From Brugia malayi (Eukaryota > Nematoda > Chromadorea > Rhabditida > Onchocercidae): 64,000 nt of DNA. Under the pieces are notes generated by a model. That model saw only the letters and a list, made by a program, of their open reading frames with translations, was not told where the DNA came from and did not search any database. The DNA is taken from NCBI RefSeq assembly GCF_000002995.4, contig NW_025062475.1, positions 4,626,528 to 4,690,527 of the forward strand, in the 5' to 3' direction. Position numbers and translations under genes: made by a program. Below, piece after piece: positions 14,408 through 27,140 of this stretch. Within the stretch, counting starts at the first letter, position 1, and each line of letters begins with the position of its first letter.

Positions 14408-15377
14408 CGTTTCATCATTTTAAGCATCCATTCATTGCAGTTTTTTTTTTTTTTTTTCCTGGATGAGACAATAAATATAAAATATGCACTAAGTGGTATT
14501 ATTTTAATATAACATAGTACTGACAATGTTATCAATAAAAACGGATTTATTGACAAAACGAAAAACAACGCAAAACAAATTAATCGTAAATCTCTCCAAA
14601 GTGGATTATTACTGTTACTATTATTAGACCACACGACGCGTCATGAAATGTTTAAGATCTCATCAAAATTGCTGGATTGAAAAAAAAACTTTTTTGTTGA
14701 AAGAAAAAATATAATAGTTGGAGTATTGCTTGTTACCAAATAAATTAATACGATTACTCATCTTATTCCAATAAAATTTTTTGAAGAAGTTAATATTATT
14801 GAAACGAATAGATGAAAATGATGATGGAATATTAAAATTTTTTCAGCATATAATATTTAAAAATAAATATTAACTGACTGATTTAAGATGAAATTTAAAA
14901 AGAAAAAGAAATTAAAAGATGCAAAATTACTTATAGACTTGTTAAAATTCTGTAAAATTTTGCAATGCTATATTTTGTTTTACATTTTCCTAACATAATG
15001 ATACTACTGCTTATTAGCCATTGGGGAACATTATTGTTTGGTTACAAAGTTTTATAACAATTATTCAGAAAAAAAATCGCGAATTTTATAAAAAATTTTC
15101 TTGCTAAATTTGCAAACCTTAAACACATAATTTAGACTAAATATTAAATGAGACATTATTTTCGAAATGTTTAAGAAAATTGGGGGAGCATCAATTATTG
15201 CTTTGAAAAATTTAAATCAATTAGCGCACAAAAGGAGTAGAACGAAATGAAATATCAAAAATTTTTTATTTATATAATAAAAAAATTAAATATTAATTAA
15301 ATTAATTAGTGCAGTTTAAGTTTAAGAGCTAGTAATACTAATCTGTCTAATTTTTTTTAGAATAATTGTTTGCTATG
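14408..15377. other. Upstream region of the USP gene, no gene seen
   Basis: This is the 5' flank of the minus-strand USP32-type gene. It is AT-rich with long A/T runs and shows no coding exon on either strand. Immediately upstream of the start codon the minus strand carries the in-frame TAA that fixes the Met-Gly start. No clear promoter element was found. Confidence 0.45.
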
Positions 15378-16035
15378 TGTGACATGGAATTTGTAATTGT
15401 AATAAACTAATTAAGAATTGAATAACATATTGCATGCATAGTCAATCATTCATTTAATATGTGCTATCAGAATTTGCAGAAACAAAATTGTATTTATTTA
15501 TTGAATATTCCTTAGATAAATGCCCCAATGTCACGCAAGAAATCATTTATCTTTCATGTAGCTAAGTTTATTTGCATTGTTTGTTAACGAAGAATATTCG
15601 TTGAAATTGGTTCCGAATTAGATTGTTTACAATTATCAGCTTCTTATTTACAGTTGGTTCCTTACTAACTGCAAATTATATTCGAATTTAACAAGGTTAA
15701 CAGTTTTTCGTTTAACTGACCTTCTTTCTAGCTCATCAGCTTATTACCCAGATTTGACTGTTGACGAGATTAACAGTTCTTTATTTAGCTGACATTCTTT
15801 GTGGCATTGTAAATCGTGTGTGTCTTATTATGAGTTAATGTTTACTATATAAGGAGTTATGCCTTTTATCGAGATTACGTTTTCTGAATATAGTAATCCG
15901 GCATGTTCAATATTTCCGACTAAATATAATCTTTATTTCAAAATAAAAATCAGTCAAACGCTGCTTTCTCTGCAATTAACAATTAAATATTAACGATTCA
16001 GCTCTACAATCTATTCGAATCCCTATTTCATAACA
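15378..16035 (+). repeat. Possible solo LTR
   Basis: The stretch begins near TGTGAC and ends near ATAACA. It contains a TATA-like ACTATATAAGGAG at about 15844 and a downstream AATAAA at about 15943, the order expected for an LTR promoter and polyadenylation site. TATATAAGG also occurs in the LTR of the BEL/Pao element at 37988. The internal part and a second LTR are absent. The flanks TTGCT (left) and TTGCT (right) nearly form a target duplication but are offset by one base from the TG/CA ends, so the borders are uncertain. Confidence 0.25.
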
Positions 16036-16250
16036 TTGCTGCTGTATTCATAATTTTATTACAAATAGTAATTCAGTAAATGATTATATTAAGATTTAAA
16101 TGATTGATAGGGAATTTTTAACAAACAAATATTATCAACAAAATTCAAAAGTAAATTTTAATGATAATGATCGGATTAAATGATAAAAGATATCCCTTAT
16201 GCAAGATAATTTCCCACTTACATGAAAGGATGCATTTTCATCTTATCTCT

Positions 16251-16315
16251 CTGTGTGTGTATGTGTGTATGCATGTGTGTATGTATGTGTGTGTGTGTGT
16301 GTGTGTATGCATGTG
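16251..16315. repeat. (TG)n microsatellite
   Basis: An imperfect TG dinucleotide run broken by TATG and CATG steps. It creates a Cys/Val-rich spurious reading frame on the + strand that I do not count as a gene. Confidence 0.85.
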
Positions 16316-16637
16316 TAGTATTAATTATCTATTATTGATGATGTCCGATTGACAACTTTTCATCCATTCTTTTTCCATACTACTCATTGTCGTCGTCTCA
16401 TTGTTGATGGGAAACTTATTTCATCTTTTGCATTTGCACAATAATTTATAATCTTATAAATCAGCCAGTTAATCAGTTAATTAGTATTTTTCAAAAATTC
16501 AGTATCAGTTAGTATCAATTAACTAATTAACTACTTGATTTATTTTCACTTTTATTCTATATCAATGTTTTCGATTTTTTCTTTTAACTTTTTCATCAAT
16601 TTTATTCTTTGTTTGCAAATATTTTCTTTAGATCAAA

Positions 16638-17886
16638 ATGTTCCTATATATTACACAATTAATTACACTCTTAATTATTAACTTGTTCATGCAAATTAAT
16701 ATGCAAGAATTGCCGCAAAAAATGGAAAAGACATTTGCAAATACTCAATTCGATTTGAATCCTAATTTATTATCCAATAATTACGCTAAGATTACAACTG
16801 AATCATTCGGTTTGTCTCAACAAAAAACTCAATCGTTAATTAAGGTTTGCTTTTCATTTTTTCATTTGTTTTTTTCATCTTTTCCGTTTTTTTATATTTC
16901 ACCAAAAAAAATTTTTTTTATTTATTTACTTTACTGATAAATACATAAAATTTGTAATTTTGAGGTATGATCATTCTTTAAACATAAATGATTTTTAATT
17001 ATGCAAAGAAATAATTTTTTTTTGAAAAATACGAAATGTTTTAATGATGATTTCCTTTCTTTTTTCTTTCATCTTTTATTTATTGCATATATTTAAAAAT
17101 TATTTCTTTAAAGTATCTGCCAGTGACATATCAATATAATTTTATTAATTCAATTATTTCATTAAACAATTATTTGCATTATAAGAGTGATGTATTTTGC
17201 TCTACTGATGAGCAACATTGATTTTAATAGCAAATGATAAATTTAAAATTATAATTGTTAAATTTTTCTGAAATAATTTGAGTAATTTTTTATCACCAGA
17301 TAATGCAACCAGCTATAACAACATATTCCCAACAAACAATAACAATTGCGCAGCAATCTATACACCTAAAACCTAAATTATCTAAGCCAAAATTACACCA
17401 ACAAAATATTCGAATCCTAGCAAATCAAGCTTCATATGCAAAATTCTATTATACTTTTCCCTTTGTCTCATCACAGTCTCTCCAGACCGAATTACAAATT
17501 CCTGAAATTTATTTAAATCAACCTCAATCATCTATAGAAATTCAAAAATTACTTGGAACAATAATTATTCAAATGATGTTGCTAATAAAACTTCTCTTCA
17601 AGTACATTTAAAACAATTCCCTTTCAGCAAGATAATCCAATATCACAAGTTTCAATTGCAAAGCCATTACCGCAAAATCCTTCACGATTATTGTCATCAT
17701 CGTTTACTGCGACATTATCGTCATTATTATTATCATCATCATCAACACCATCATCATCAATTCCTATTGCTGCTCCATCTATTGCCTTAGGCAATACCGA
17801 ATCTCGATCACGAGTTCCGATACGACAAACTTCATCTAATTTGCTATGGTTCAACGATACACTTCCTCCATTTGGTATGATATTTT

Positions 17887-17925
<39 letters not shown>

Positions 17926-20900
17926 TTTTGTTATTTAATCTAATCCAACTTAAAAATCAAAATAAAATTGTTCAAAAAAAATAGAAAAAAAAAAAAAAAA
18001 AAAACTAAAATATATTTTAATATAAAAGAGTATTTTGTTGAAAAATCATTGTTGCAATTTCAATATTTATTAATTTTATTAGAAAGAGGTCTTCAAATTT
18101 TTAAATCACAAATCTTTCTACTAAGTTGCATGAATTAAAATTATATTTTTAGGACGTTAAATTTTTGCTGTGAATAATTTTGAAATTTAAATGAAAAAAG
18201 AAAGCTGTCATTACCAAAAAATCTTTTAAGTGCAATATATTTTAATATATATTTAATGCTTTTTTTCCATTTTTAATATTTTGGTATTTCAAAAAAAAAT
18301 TTTTACTATCTCATAACTTTACTCAATTTATCAAACCGCCTGATATCTAAGTATAATTATATCATTCAATAAGCTCATAGTTGACAATGATAATTTATAA
18401 TAATAATAATAAAATACTTTCGATATGAATACTACTTCAAAATGATTGATATGACAAATAAAATGAATTTTTGTTGTCTTGAAAAATGGTTAAAACCAAG
18501 TTTTTATTATTTGATTTCTTTTAATATTCCAATTACAAACGACAGATCAAATGGGATGAAGACAATGAAAAAAATTGGATTAAATTAAAAAGAAACGAAA
18601 CAGTTTTAATCTAATTTTCTTTCATCTGATTTTTTACAGATAAATGAACAAAAAAAAAAGGTTGGATGAATGAGAAATCTACTTTTTTTATCCACATAAA
18701 AAATTTCGGACCATTTGTAAATTTTAAAAAATGATATTTTCATAAACTTTTTTTTCAATTTGTAACTAATTTTTGATTAGTAAAATTAACTCATAGTAAT
18801 TCAAAACAAAAACATACAAACATCTACACAACGCATCACGTTCCAATCTTAAATTATGTTTAATTACGGTATAGCATCTACAACATTCATAAAAATAATT
18901 TGTTTTACCAATTTATTATTTTGTTAATAATTGATTAATTTATTTACTCAACCAACTTTATTCATTTGTCACTAATTTATTTCTTTAATTTTTTAGTTTA
19001 TTTAAAGATTATTAATTATATCCTCCAATATTTTTAAAGAAGAGAATAAGAGGAGAGAGAGAGATTTTCTTCCTTCCTGACCTATTGATAAGAAGAAATT
19101 GTTTGAAATTATTTCAATATTTATTTTTCTCACTGTGATTAATTAATTTATCATTCTTAATTGTTATTTATTTTCATTGTTCAAGTACTTTATCGCATTC
19201 TATTCATTTCTTAATGAAAAAATCTCCGAATTATGATTATTAATTTGTTTAATGAAATAATTTAATCCTATAATCCTTTATTTGTCCTTCTCTTTCGAAT
19301 GTCGTTGGTTACTAAGAATAGTTAGATGATTAATAATCACTAATTAGTGAAACCTATCACTTTATTTATAGAATGAATGTATGGAAAATGGGAAAATAGT
19401 AACTGACTTTAAAATTTCTTTTCCATTAACTAATGAAGGGGGAAATTTTGAATCAGTTGCTTCTTTGAAGTTCTTGGAATTTAACAAAAGTAACTTTCAT
19501 TTTGCTGCAAAAATTATAGTGCTTTTTACAAAAAATAAGACAACTAAAGTCAGACTGGTTTTATGATATTTTACTTTATATACTTACACCAATTAATTCA
19601 AATTTTAGTTGTGTTCAGTATGGCAAAATGAAATAAGTAATAAGCTTACAATGCCATTTCATTTTCATTATTAATATTTCTATATTAAGTTATTAATTAA
19701 ATTATTGATATCTATATTAAATTATTAATATTTCTATAGCAAGCTATTAATTAACTCGTTTGCTCTAATTATTCTTTCTTTTTTTTTTTTTTATTAAAAT
19801 GAAACGATCATTTGTCAAGTAGTGAAATGAACACCATCGACTATAAAATATTTAACTTTCATGCGGTCATATTGTAGTAAGTTGGAAATTATGTTAAGCT
19901 ATATTTCCGGATTTTAAAATTTATTGAATCGCAACGTTTCTAATTTAGCTTTCGTTTAGTATTTTCGTATTTAAAAAATTGAAATGTTTTTCAAAGTATA
20001 GTAAAAAACAACTGAATAAAAACCTAATGGACAACTATAGTTTAGTTTTTTTAGTACAAATATGGGTAAATTTAAAAAATATCGAAAATCACTTTAATTT
20101 TAGTTCAATTTAATTGCTAAAGTTCAGTTTTCATATTATAGCATAATACATATCAACTAAGTATTTCATTTGAGAATGTTAGAATAGAAGGAAATTAATC
20201 AAACTTAGTTAATCATTTTTTTTAAATGTGAATTGAATATTATCAAGTCGAATATTCCTAGTTTAATTTAACATTTGTTAAAATGAAAAAATTTTTTTCT
20301 AAAATTAATAGACAATTTTATTAATAACCAAATTTATTTGATCCCATTTTCACTTTTTTTATTTTGTAATAAAATATATTTGAAGTATCAAAATTCGGTA
20401 ATAATAAGTTTTGATAGTATTAATTAATTAAACTGAACTAAAATTATGGCAAATTTTCATCTATCTATTAAAAAAAATGATTTGTTAAAGTCCTATAATT
20501 AATTCAGTCATAATTAATCAAATCAAAAAAAAGATCGGTTTCTGTTTTTTTTGGATGTGTAACTAGGAATATTGCAAATTCCGAACTTTTCTATTTTTTT
20601 ATATTAAAAAATTCACAATTTAGCAAAAGTTGTCGAAATAACTTCTTGTTGCCGTTTTTTTCTTTTTCATTTATTCTTTTTTTTTTGTTATTCACGAATA
20701 AATGAAATATTTAAAAAAGCTATGATATTCATTCATTAAATAAATATGTGAGGTTTTTTATCAGTAAATTGCATCAGCAAATTAATCATATTTCATCTTA
20801 ATGACTCTAAAATGACAAAATATTATCAAATGACACGAAAAATTAACCGGTAAAAATTATGAAATAATTTTCATGACTCAAAAATTAATTTTTCATTCGG

Positions 20901-21467
20901 AAGGAATTTTCCATCAAATATATTGTTGGTTTTTTTCAGATTGCTCGCATGATTTCCAACAAATTGCAATGGAATTTCAGCGCAAATTTCCCGCGCAAAC
21001 AGCACGAGATATTCGAGAAAAACGATTAGGAGAAATGATTAAACGAAAATTGATTGACTGTGATCATAAAACAAAAAAAAATCATTGGCAAAATATGATA
21101 GAATTATTAGCAAAAGCAAAAATTTCACCAAGGTATTTTTTTCTTATCTTTTCTAAGATTGAAAAAATTTTTGAAATTAACTGTAATAAAAAAAAAGAAG
21201 AAGAAATAGTTCATTTAAATTAAAATTTTAGTTAAAAGATAATGTTGCAGTGAAGAGGAAGAATGTAGTAATGGACTAGTGCAGGAGCGCATCGCATGCC
21301 TTAACTTATTATCCTATACGTGTCAATTTATTAAACGTGACTACACGTTTCGTTTGATACCTGCTCGTGTTATTATCCAAGAAGCGCGAATAATTGAAGA
21401 TGGTGTTACAAAATGCGTAAAAGTTATACGATTGGTCAAAAAGCATAACCAACCTAGAAAATTTTAA
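16638..21467 (+). CDS. Secreted Ser-rich nematode protein, five exons, one junction unresolved
   Basis: Exons read as 16638-16844, 17300-about 17577, 17628-17874, 20940-21132 and 21251-21467. The ATG follows TTTCTTTAG, a likely trans-splice acceptor. Exon 1 starts with a hydrophobic signal peptide (MFLYITQLITLLIINLF). Exon 2 is Gln/Ile-rich; exon 3 is Ser-rich and ends FNDTLPPF. Exons 4 and 5 form a compact basic domain with Cys residues (DCSHDFQQIAMEFQRKF; then CLNLLSYTCQFIKRDYTF) and end NQPRKF-stop. Junctions 1/2, 3/4 and 4/5 agree in phase. Junction 2/3 does not: the only plausible donors leave phase 2 while exon 3 needs phase 0. A frameshift, a missed mini-exon or a sequence error is possible. 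Intron 3 is about 3.1 kb and holds long T and A runs. I do not recognise the family; the signal peptide suggests secretion. Confidence 0.6.
17887..18003. repeat. Long poly(T) and poly(A) runs in intron
   Basis: A T run of more than 30 nt just after the donor of the Ser-rich gene is followed about 60 nt later by an A run of about 19 nt. The lengths of such runs are unreliable in assemblies. Confidence 0.8.
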
Positions 21468-22480
21468 AAAGAAAAATAATACAGTAAAAATAATTAACAA
21501 TTTTTTTTTTTTTTTTGAATTTTTCCGGCAAATTTAGATGTATTTTGAAATAAATTCATGCCAATATGTAAATTTCACGCTTGTTTTCATATTGTTTAAT
21601 TGAATTTAATCGTAACATTACTTAATAATAAGTGAATAAGTGAAGGGATGAGTGAATGAACGGAAGAGTGAATAATTAAATCAATGTTCCAAAAGTTTTG
21701 AATTGTTTACGGCAATATATTGTCTCACATCAATATCATTTATTACTTATTGTTTTATTTGTATGATATTATATTAACTTATTGATGGCGTAAATAAGAG
21801 ATTAATGTAAGTATATAACAATATCAAATATTTATCTTAGTCGCATTAATTAACAATTAAAATGCTGAGAGAGAAATTCTCAAAGAAGAGAAGGAAGGAA
21901 AAGTAGAATAATAATGAAAGAAATGATTAAAAAATGATGCAAATTATTGTTTTACTATTTTTGTATTTAAATATAATGTTCAGAAATATTTAAGTAAATT
22001 ATACTGATTTGTTGAGGGCATTGAAAGTTATTAATAAGAAGAAAAAATAATTAACAAAATGAATATAGCAATTCATAATCTAAGAATGTGCTTTTCGCTT
22101 TATTTAGTCAAGAAATTTCTTTTTTTAGTAAAATATTTTAAATATATTATTTCTTATAATCACGGCTTGGCTGAGTAAACAGTTGTGAAGGGATCTATCT
22201 ATCCGTGCTTTTTGAAAACACTTTGCAGGACTGGTAGGACTCATTGCAAAAGACAACGGAAATTGGGTGGTGCTTACAGAGCTGCTCCGTTCTTAATACA
22301 TTCTTTTTCCCATAAGGTTGGTCCTAGTTCGGTATCCAAAATTTACGTTTTAATTCATACAAAGTGTGTGTGATTCTGTGATTCTTGCGTGATATAACTC
22401 TTCGTGTTGTTATGTTATAATAAGATCAGTAATATAATCATAATTCGATATATATATAGGATATTTGCTTACATCATTTA
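21468..22480. other. Intergenic, nothing recognised
   Basis: AT-rich DNA after the Ser-rich gene. A less AT-rich patch at about 22160-22380 is open in one + strand frame (62 codons) but has no recognisable motif, signal or splice context. It may be part of the adjacent retrotransposon debris. Confidence 0.4.
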
Positions 22481-23330
22481 ATTCCGAATATCCTAGATAG
22501 CTTCTTGATCTTCATAATTTATCAATTTCACCTTGATACAGATTCTGTTTTTCCTTTTCTTCATCTGTTATTTTCTGCGACTGCGTTCGTTTGATCAATA
22601 TCCTTTCTGCGATGTCATAGTCAATTTTGTCGTATACTTTCTTTTCATCAAGATTTGTTAAAAATTTTTTCCATCATATTTAAAAAGTGCTTCATCTGTT
22701 ACATTACTAGATTAATAGGTAATGTTATCCACGTACAGATTTTTTCTTATCTCCCACGCCAATTCATTACCATTATTTGCTAGATTATAGTTTAGCGTCG
22801 CTAACAAGAAAGCGATGATGATATGACTCCAAAGAGAACTCTTTTAAAGTAATAACATTTTTTAATTTCTTTGTTTGTTTCTCTATATCATTTAGCGAAA
22901 GAAATCGCGTACAATTTCTTTCTTCAGCTTGTAATTTTAGTTGCAAGAATGCTTTTTCAATATCAGCAGTTATCACTACTCTCATCATCCGAAAACGTAT
23001 TAATCTGTAACATTACTGGACTTCGGTACAATACTTCGTTCAGACTTTTAAAAATTTTTATGATGTGCTGAAGCGTCATAAGCAATTTTTAATTTAGTTG
23101 TACTTTTGCTAGGAGTCAGCACTTCATGATGTACCAAATAGTGAATAACAGCTACTTCATCCGTTGGATGTACTTCTTCAATTATAATCGATTGTAATTG
23201 ATCTATAATTGTTTCGTGGTATAAATGGAGAATTGATTTATGTTGTAGTCATTGATTAGATTCTTCAAACGTCCATAATTGTTACTTAATTTTTGTTTGG
23301 AGTATCTGCAAGGCTAGCATACTTGATACC
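22480..23330 (-). pseudogene. Decayed BEL/Pao reverse transcriptase fragment
   Basis: The minus strand shows broken pieces of a BEL/Pao polymerase, split over frames with several stops. The clearest piece at 22785-22988 reads [20 protein letters not shown] followed by RNCTRF, matching the same region of the intact element at 38566-44034 (ADVEKAFLQLE, RDCTRF). Upstream at about 23080-23150 comes the preceding H-H-E-V region, and downstream at about 22480-22560 a match to the K-K-I-L-G segment. No LTRs were found. It is separated from the next copy by about 0.5 kb of other sequence and is probably a separate insertion. Confidence 0.75.
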
Positions 23331-23363
23331 TCCCACTTGCTTAATAATGGTTCGTTTGAAATT

Positions 23364-23453
23364 CATTAGATAAACCTATTAATTATGATAGTGATCAAGA
23401 TGAATATACATTAGATAAACCTATTAATTATGATAGTGATCAAGATGAATATA
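23364..23453 (+). repeat. Two-copy 45-bp tandem repeat
   Basis: Two back-to-back, identical copies, 23364-23408 and 23409-23453, beginning CATTAGATAAACC. On the + strand they encode a 15-residue repeat (TLDKPINYDSDQDEY) in an open stretch bounded by a TGA just upstream and a TAA at about 23468. The stretch is too short to call a gene. Confidence 0.8.
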
Positions 23454-24985
23454 CCTTATACATTAAAAACTAAAGTCAAAGACAATACTTTTATCACATC
23501 AGAAGTTTTTTGGAGGTAGTGGAGAGAAGAATACTTTATAAGTCTTAGAGAACGTATGAATGAAACTAATTTCTCCCAGGTTGGTATAAAGAAGAATTCC
23601 ATGTGAGAATGAAATAGTTTTACTAAATGAACTCGAATACCTCGTGATATGTGGAAACTCAAAGATAGTAAAAATTAACCGAGGATGAGATGGAAGAATA
23701 AGAACTGCAACAATACAAATACCTAATGGAAATGGAAAACAGATCAGTTAATAAATATGCTTTGTCCTATGAAAATAGATGGTTCCGAGGATATAGAAAG
23801 TAAAATGGAACGATACTATAATGTTGTCGACATAATGATTTTTCCTAATCTCATTAGCGAGTTCATTGTCGTAATTCTTCAAATGATAGTTAAGTGTGGC
23901 CAATAATAAAAATGGTGAAGATATTACTCCAAATGGGACTCGTTTAAATCGATAATTTTCAATATTATCTTCTGTTACTTGTCCGCTTATATCCTTTAAC
24001 CAAAGGAATCATGTACAGTTTCTTTGTGTTGGTAGTAACTCCAACTGCAAAAAGGCTTTCTCTATGTCTGCTGTTATAACGATTTCCATCATTCCGAAAC
24101 GAAGCAGTACTCCTATTAAATCAGGAAGAGTTATGGGTCCTCGGTATAATACATCATTCAGACTTTTTTCTCCTTTTTGGTGTGAGGATGCTCATACACG
24201 ATTCTAATTTTGGTTGTAGCCTTGTTTGGAGTTATAACTTCATGATGAGATAGGTAATGAATAATACCAACCTGGTCCATCTCTGGACATACCTTCTCGA
24301 TAATACCAGATTGTAACTGATCACGAATCGTTTCGTCATATTTAAGAAATAAACGTTCATCGTTCTGAGGTCGTTTACTTAAAGATCTTAGGAGACTTAG
24401 GCGACCAAAACACAATCCGAAATTGTTGTTTAATTTAATTCTGGATTCTTTCCATGGCCAGGGAACTTGGTATCTACCATTGTTTTTTGTAATATTTTCT
24501 TTGAACTTTTCTAAAACTTGTTCATCATCCTGTAAATTAGGTTGTTCTTGTATTCCTATTCAGAATCGATCAGTCTCTGGAATGTCAATATTAATAGGTG
24601 TAATGTTGATATGATCTTTATTCTGAACGGAACTGCATGTGATCTGTGTTACTATCGTGTTGAGGTGATTATCACACTGACGATTATTGTGCATGTTTAT
24701 GTATCCACTTCAAGCAATCATAGGGCCGACTATTGTATTGATTAAAGAAAACTCTGAATTTATAGTTTGGGCTTTCTCTAAAGAGATAAACTTGAAGAAA
24801 TAGTCAACTCCGATAATTAGGTCAGGCTGTTTCCAACTGCTAATTTCCTCTGTTAATGGAAACAGAGTCGAAATAAGTGATGTATTGTCTTGGTCTACAG
24901 ATATTACCCTTATTTTGTTTGTTAAATAGTCGACTACTGTGGCTACAATAGGCATAATATCTGCTTCTATCGTTTTTATTCCAAT

Positions 24986-25198
24986 TCACACTTTAGCAAA
25001 AAGCGATGTTTGAGGATTCCTATTGCCGAACCCCGCGAATGTCACTTGTTCATAATCAATATCTTCTAAATGTAATCTTTTTGCTAGTTTCTTCGATATA
25101 CACGTTGCTTGAGCACCGCCATCAAATAAAACTACAATTTTATTTGAAACCTTTGGCATATCTAAATTAACTGCTTCAACTTCTTTGCTAAAAAGCAA
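24986..25198 (-). pseudogene. Retropepsin-like fragment of the decayed BEL/Pao element
   Basis: The piece contains VVLFDGGAQATCIS, corresponding to ALFDVGSQLSFVS in the intact element. The catalytic Asp is kept, but the following Thr/Ser-Gly context of retropepsins is altered (DGGA). It is flanked by stops and frameshifts, so it is a fossil. Confidence 0.75.
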
Positions 25199-26181
25199 AA
25201 CTTCTCTGTCATTTCCTTTCGAATGTTTTATTATTGAATTGACTACTTTTGCCGTCTTTCGATCTTCTTCGATTGGTTTTACTGATTGTGCTTGATCGTT
25301 ATACTTAGTACAGCATAATGCAGTATTATGGTGACCTTTGCAATAAAAACATACACGTTTTCTTGTCTTGCAATTGATTGTCGTATGTCCTGGTTAAAGA
25401 CAGCTTAGACAGGCGTTGTTTACTTTCAGTGTTGCATTCTTCGTTCTAGATTAGGATAGGTTTGACATTCATTATCCCAATGGTTCCTATTGCAAAAAGC
25501 ACATGGTCTTTGAGTTTTGTTAATCTTCGTATTAACCTTTCTATGTGTTTGCGGTGTTATTATAGTTAGAGCCGAAGTTTCTTTTGTAAAATATCGCTGA
25601 TTAGTGGACCAATTTTACTTTTAGTTTCCCTTTGCTCTTTCATGATGTCAAGGGATTGACTTCTTGTAACTTCTTCGTTTCTTTGGATCAGTTTTACTAA
25701 GAAATGTCTTAGCTTAGCTACTGACCATATTTCTTGTTCCTTTTGTTGATACACTCTGTCCAGAATCCAGGCAGGCAGTTTATTTTCAATGATAATTTCA
25801 ATATTGGATTGTTCGAGATTTTCACCTATTGCTTCAAGTTGTCAAAGTATTCTTTCAGTAGCTTCAACTGTTATCTTCCATTCTCGATCATTCTTCTTGA
25901 CGGAATATAACTCATTGTAGAGCGATTTTTTTAATGATATGTGATTGTCCAAATTTTTCAGTAAGGACTTTTCGCATCACATCATAATTTTCTGGGGTTA
26001 TATCATAACCTCTAACAGCCAATAGACATGCAATTAATTTTTGGATGTCTGGTATTTTTTGTAAATGGACTGCAGCTTCAAAGCTGCTCCAGAATCCTCT
26101 CCACATCTTAAGGTTACCACTGAAAGTAGGCAGTGGTAGTTGAGGTAAGTTAACAGTTGGGTAAGGGGTTATTTGAGTTGA

Positions 26182-26589
26182 TTACTCCTTTATTTCGCCT
26201 TCTTTAAGACGCTGGATTACTAACTCTGAGTTATTCATATACTTACTTAAGGTTATGATGACTTCGCCTTCATTTATTAGGTTTAAAATACCTCTTTTAT
26301 CTTCGACCATTTTGACGTATTTGTCTTCCTCTTCCTTTCTGTTCGTTGCTGGAACCTGTTGTATGCATTGGACCCAGTTAGCATTAATTGTCTCAAGTGT
26401 GCCAATATGCAGTTTGAGACGCATTATTTTTGCTTCAATAATTCTTTTTCGAGCCTCGTGCTGTTGACGGGTTTCTTCTCTGGTCAACATTTGCTCCGAA
26501 GGCGTCAGATCCATTTCTTGGACTTCTTTGAGAAGAGCTTCCAATTTTTCTTTTGCCGGTCGTGCGCTTAGTATAATAGTTGCAGACAT
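26182..26589 (-). pseudogene. 5' gag ORF of the decayed BEL/Pao element
   Basis: A 135-codon open frame, helical and Glu/Lys-rich, starting MSATIILSARPAKE. It corresponds to the short first ORF of the intact element (38216-38563) and continues in frame into the S-E-x-V-I-Q-R-L-K segment, which in the intact copy lies in the second ORF. It therefore documents the unbroken reading frame across the site where the intact copy has a frameshift. Confidence 0.75.
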
Positions 26590-26591
26590 TT

Positions 26592-26608
26592 CTCGGCTCG
26601 TGGCACCA
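26592..26608 (-). other. Candidate primer-binding site
   Basis: On the minus strand the sequence TGGTGCCACGAGCCGAG starts a few bases inside the LTR end. It is nearly identical to the site in the intact element (TGGTGCCACGAGCCGGG at 38196). A PBS begins with TGG, the complement of a tRNA CCA end; I did not identify the tRNA. Confidence 0.6.
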
Positions 26609-26619
26609 AAAAAATTTTT

Positions 26620-27140
26620 TGTTGATTTGTTTAATTAATAATATTGGAAGAGGTATTTGATCGCAGGGAGATTATCTTGGATGTTAATATAAATGCGTGA
26701 GGTAACAGAAATATAATCCAAGTTCTTTATTAGCAGAAGTAATAGGACAAAACGTTGATAGAGAACAATTGAAATTGGAATCGTCGGTCCTTGGCGATAA
26801 ATTACACATATCCCAATCTTTTAACAAGGGTGATCCTTATATAGCAATTATCTTATATTATATATGTTAAAATATGGGATTAGTTTATAATTAGACATTT
26901 TTATACAAATGATGATAGTAAGTAACTTTAACAATAGGTTTAAAAATGCATATCACGATGAATTAAATGGATATCACGAAAGAAAGTACAATGGTTTGTC
27001 CAGACATTATGATAAGTGGCTACTATGAGTTGCAATAGACATTACATGATAGATGCTCATAGTATATGAATTGATATAAGATCAAAAGTTAATTGAATTG
27101 TAAAGACATCAATGGATTGCTATATTAAGTATTGTTAACA
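26620..27140 (-). repeat. Candidate LTR of the decayed BEL/Pao element
   Basis: The borders were chosen from the TG...CA ends (TGTTGATTTG on the left of the + strand, TTGTTAACA on the right) and from the primer-binding site 12 nt inside the left end. There is no second copy, so the borders are tentative. Confidence 0.45.

Larger units (their letters stand above)
23820..27140 (-). mobile_element. Decayed BEL/Pao LTR retrotransposon, 5' two thirds
   Basis: Reading leftward on the minus strand: a candidate LTR (27140-26620), a primer-binding site, a gag-like ORF (26589-26182), the gag DUF1759-like piece (26106-25912, FWSSFEAAVH), decayed zinc knuckles, a retropepsin-like piece (25198-24986), the region after it (24955-24710, WKQPDLIIG), and the start of reverse transcriptase to about 23820, where it stops after the Y-V-D-N motif. 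All parts align in order with the intact element at 38216-44034, but frameshifts and stops separate them. RNase H, integrase and the second LTR are missing. The element cannot be autonomous. Confidence 0.85.

Noticed and set aside
16161..16352. Open frame rich in Cys and Val on the + strand
   Set aside because: It is a by-product of the TG microsatellite and has no splice or start context.
22160..22380. Less AT-rich patch considered as a ribosomal protein pseudogene or small RNA
   Set aside because: I could not match the translated frame or any RNA fold to a known family.
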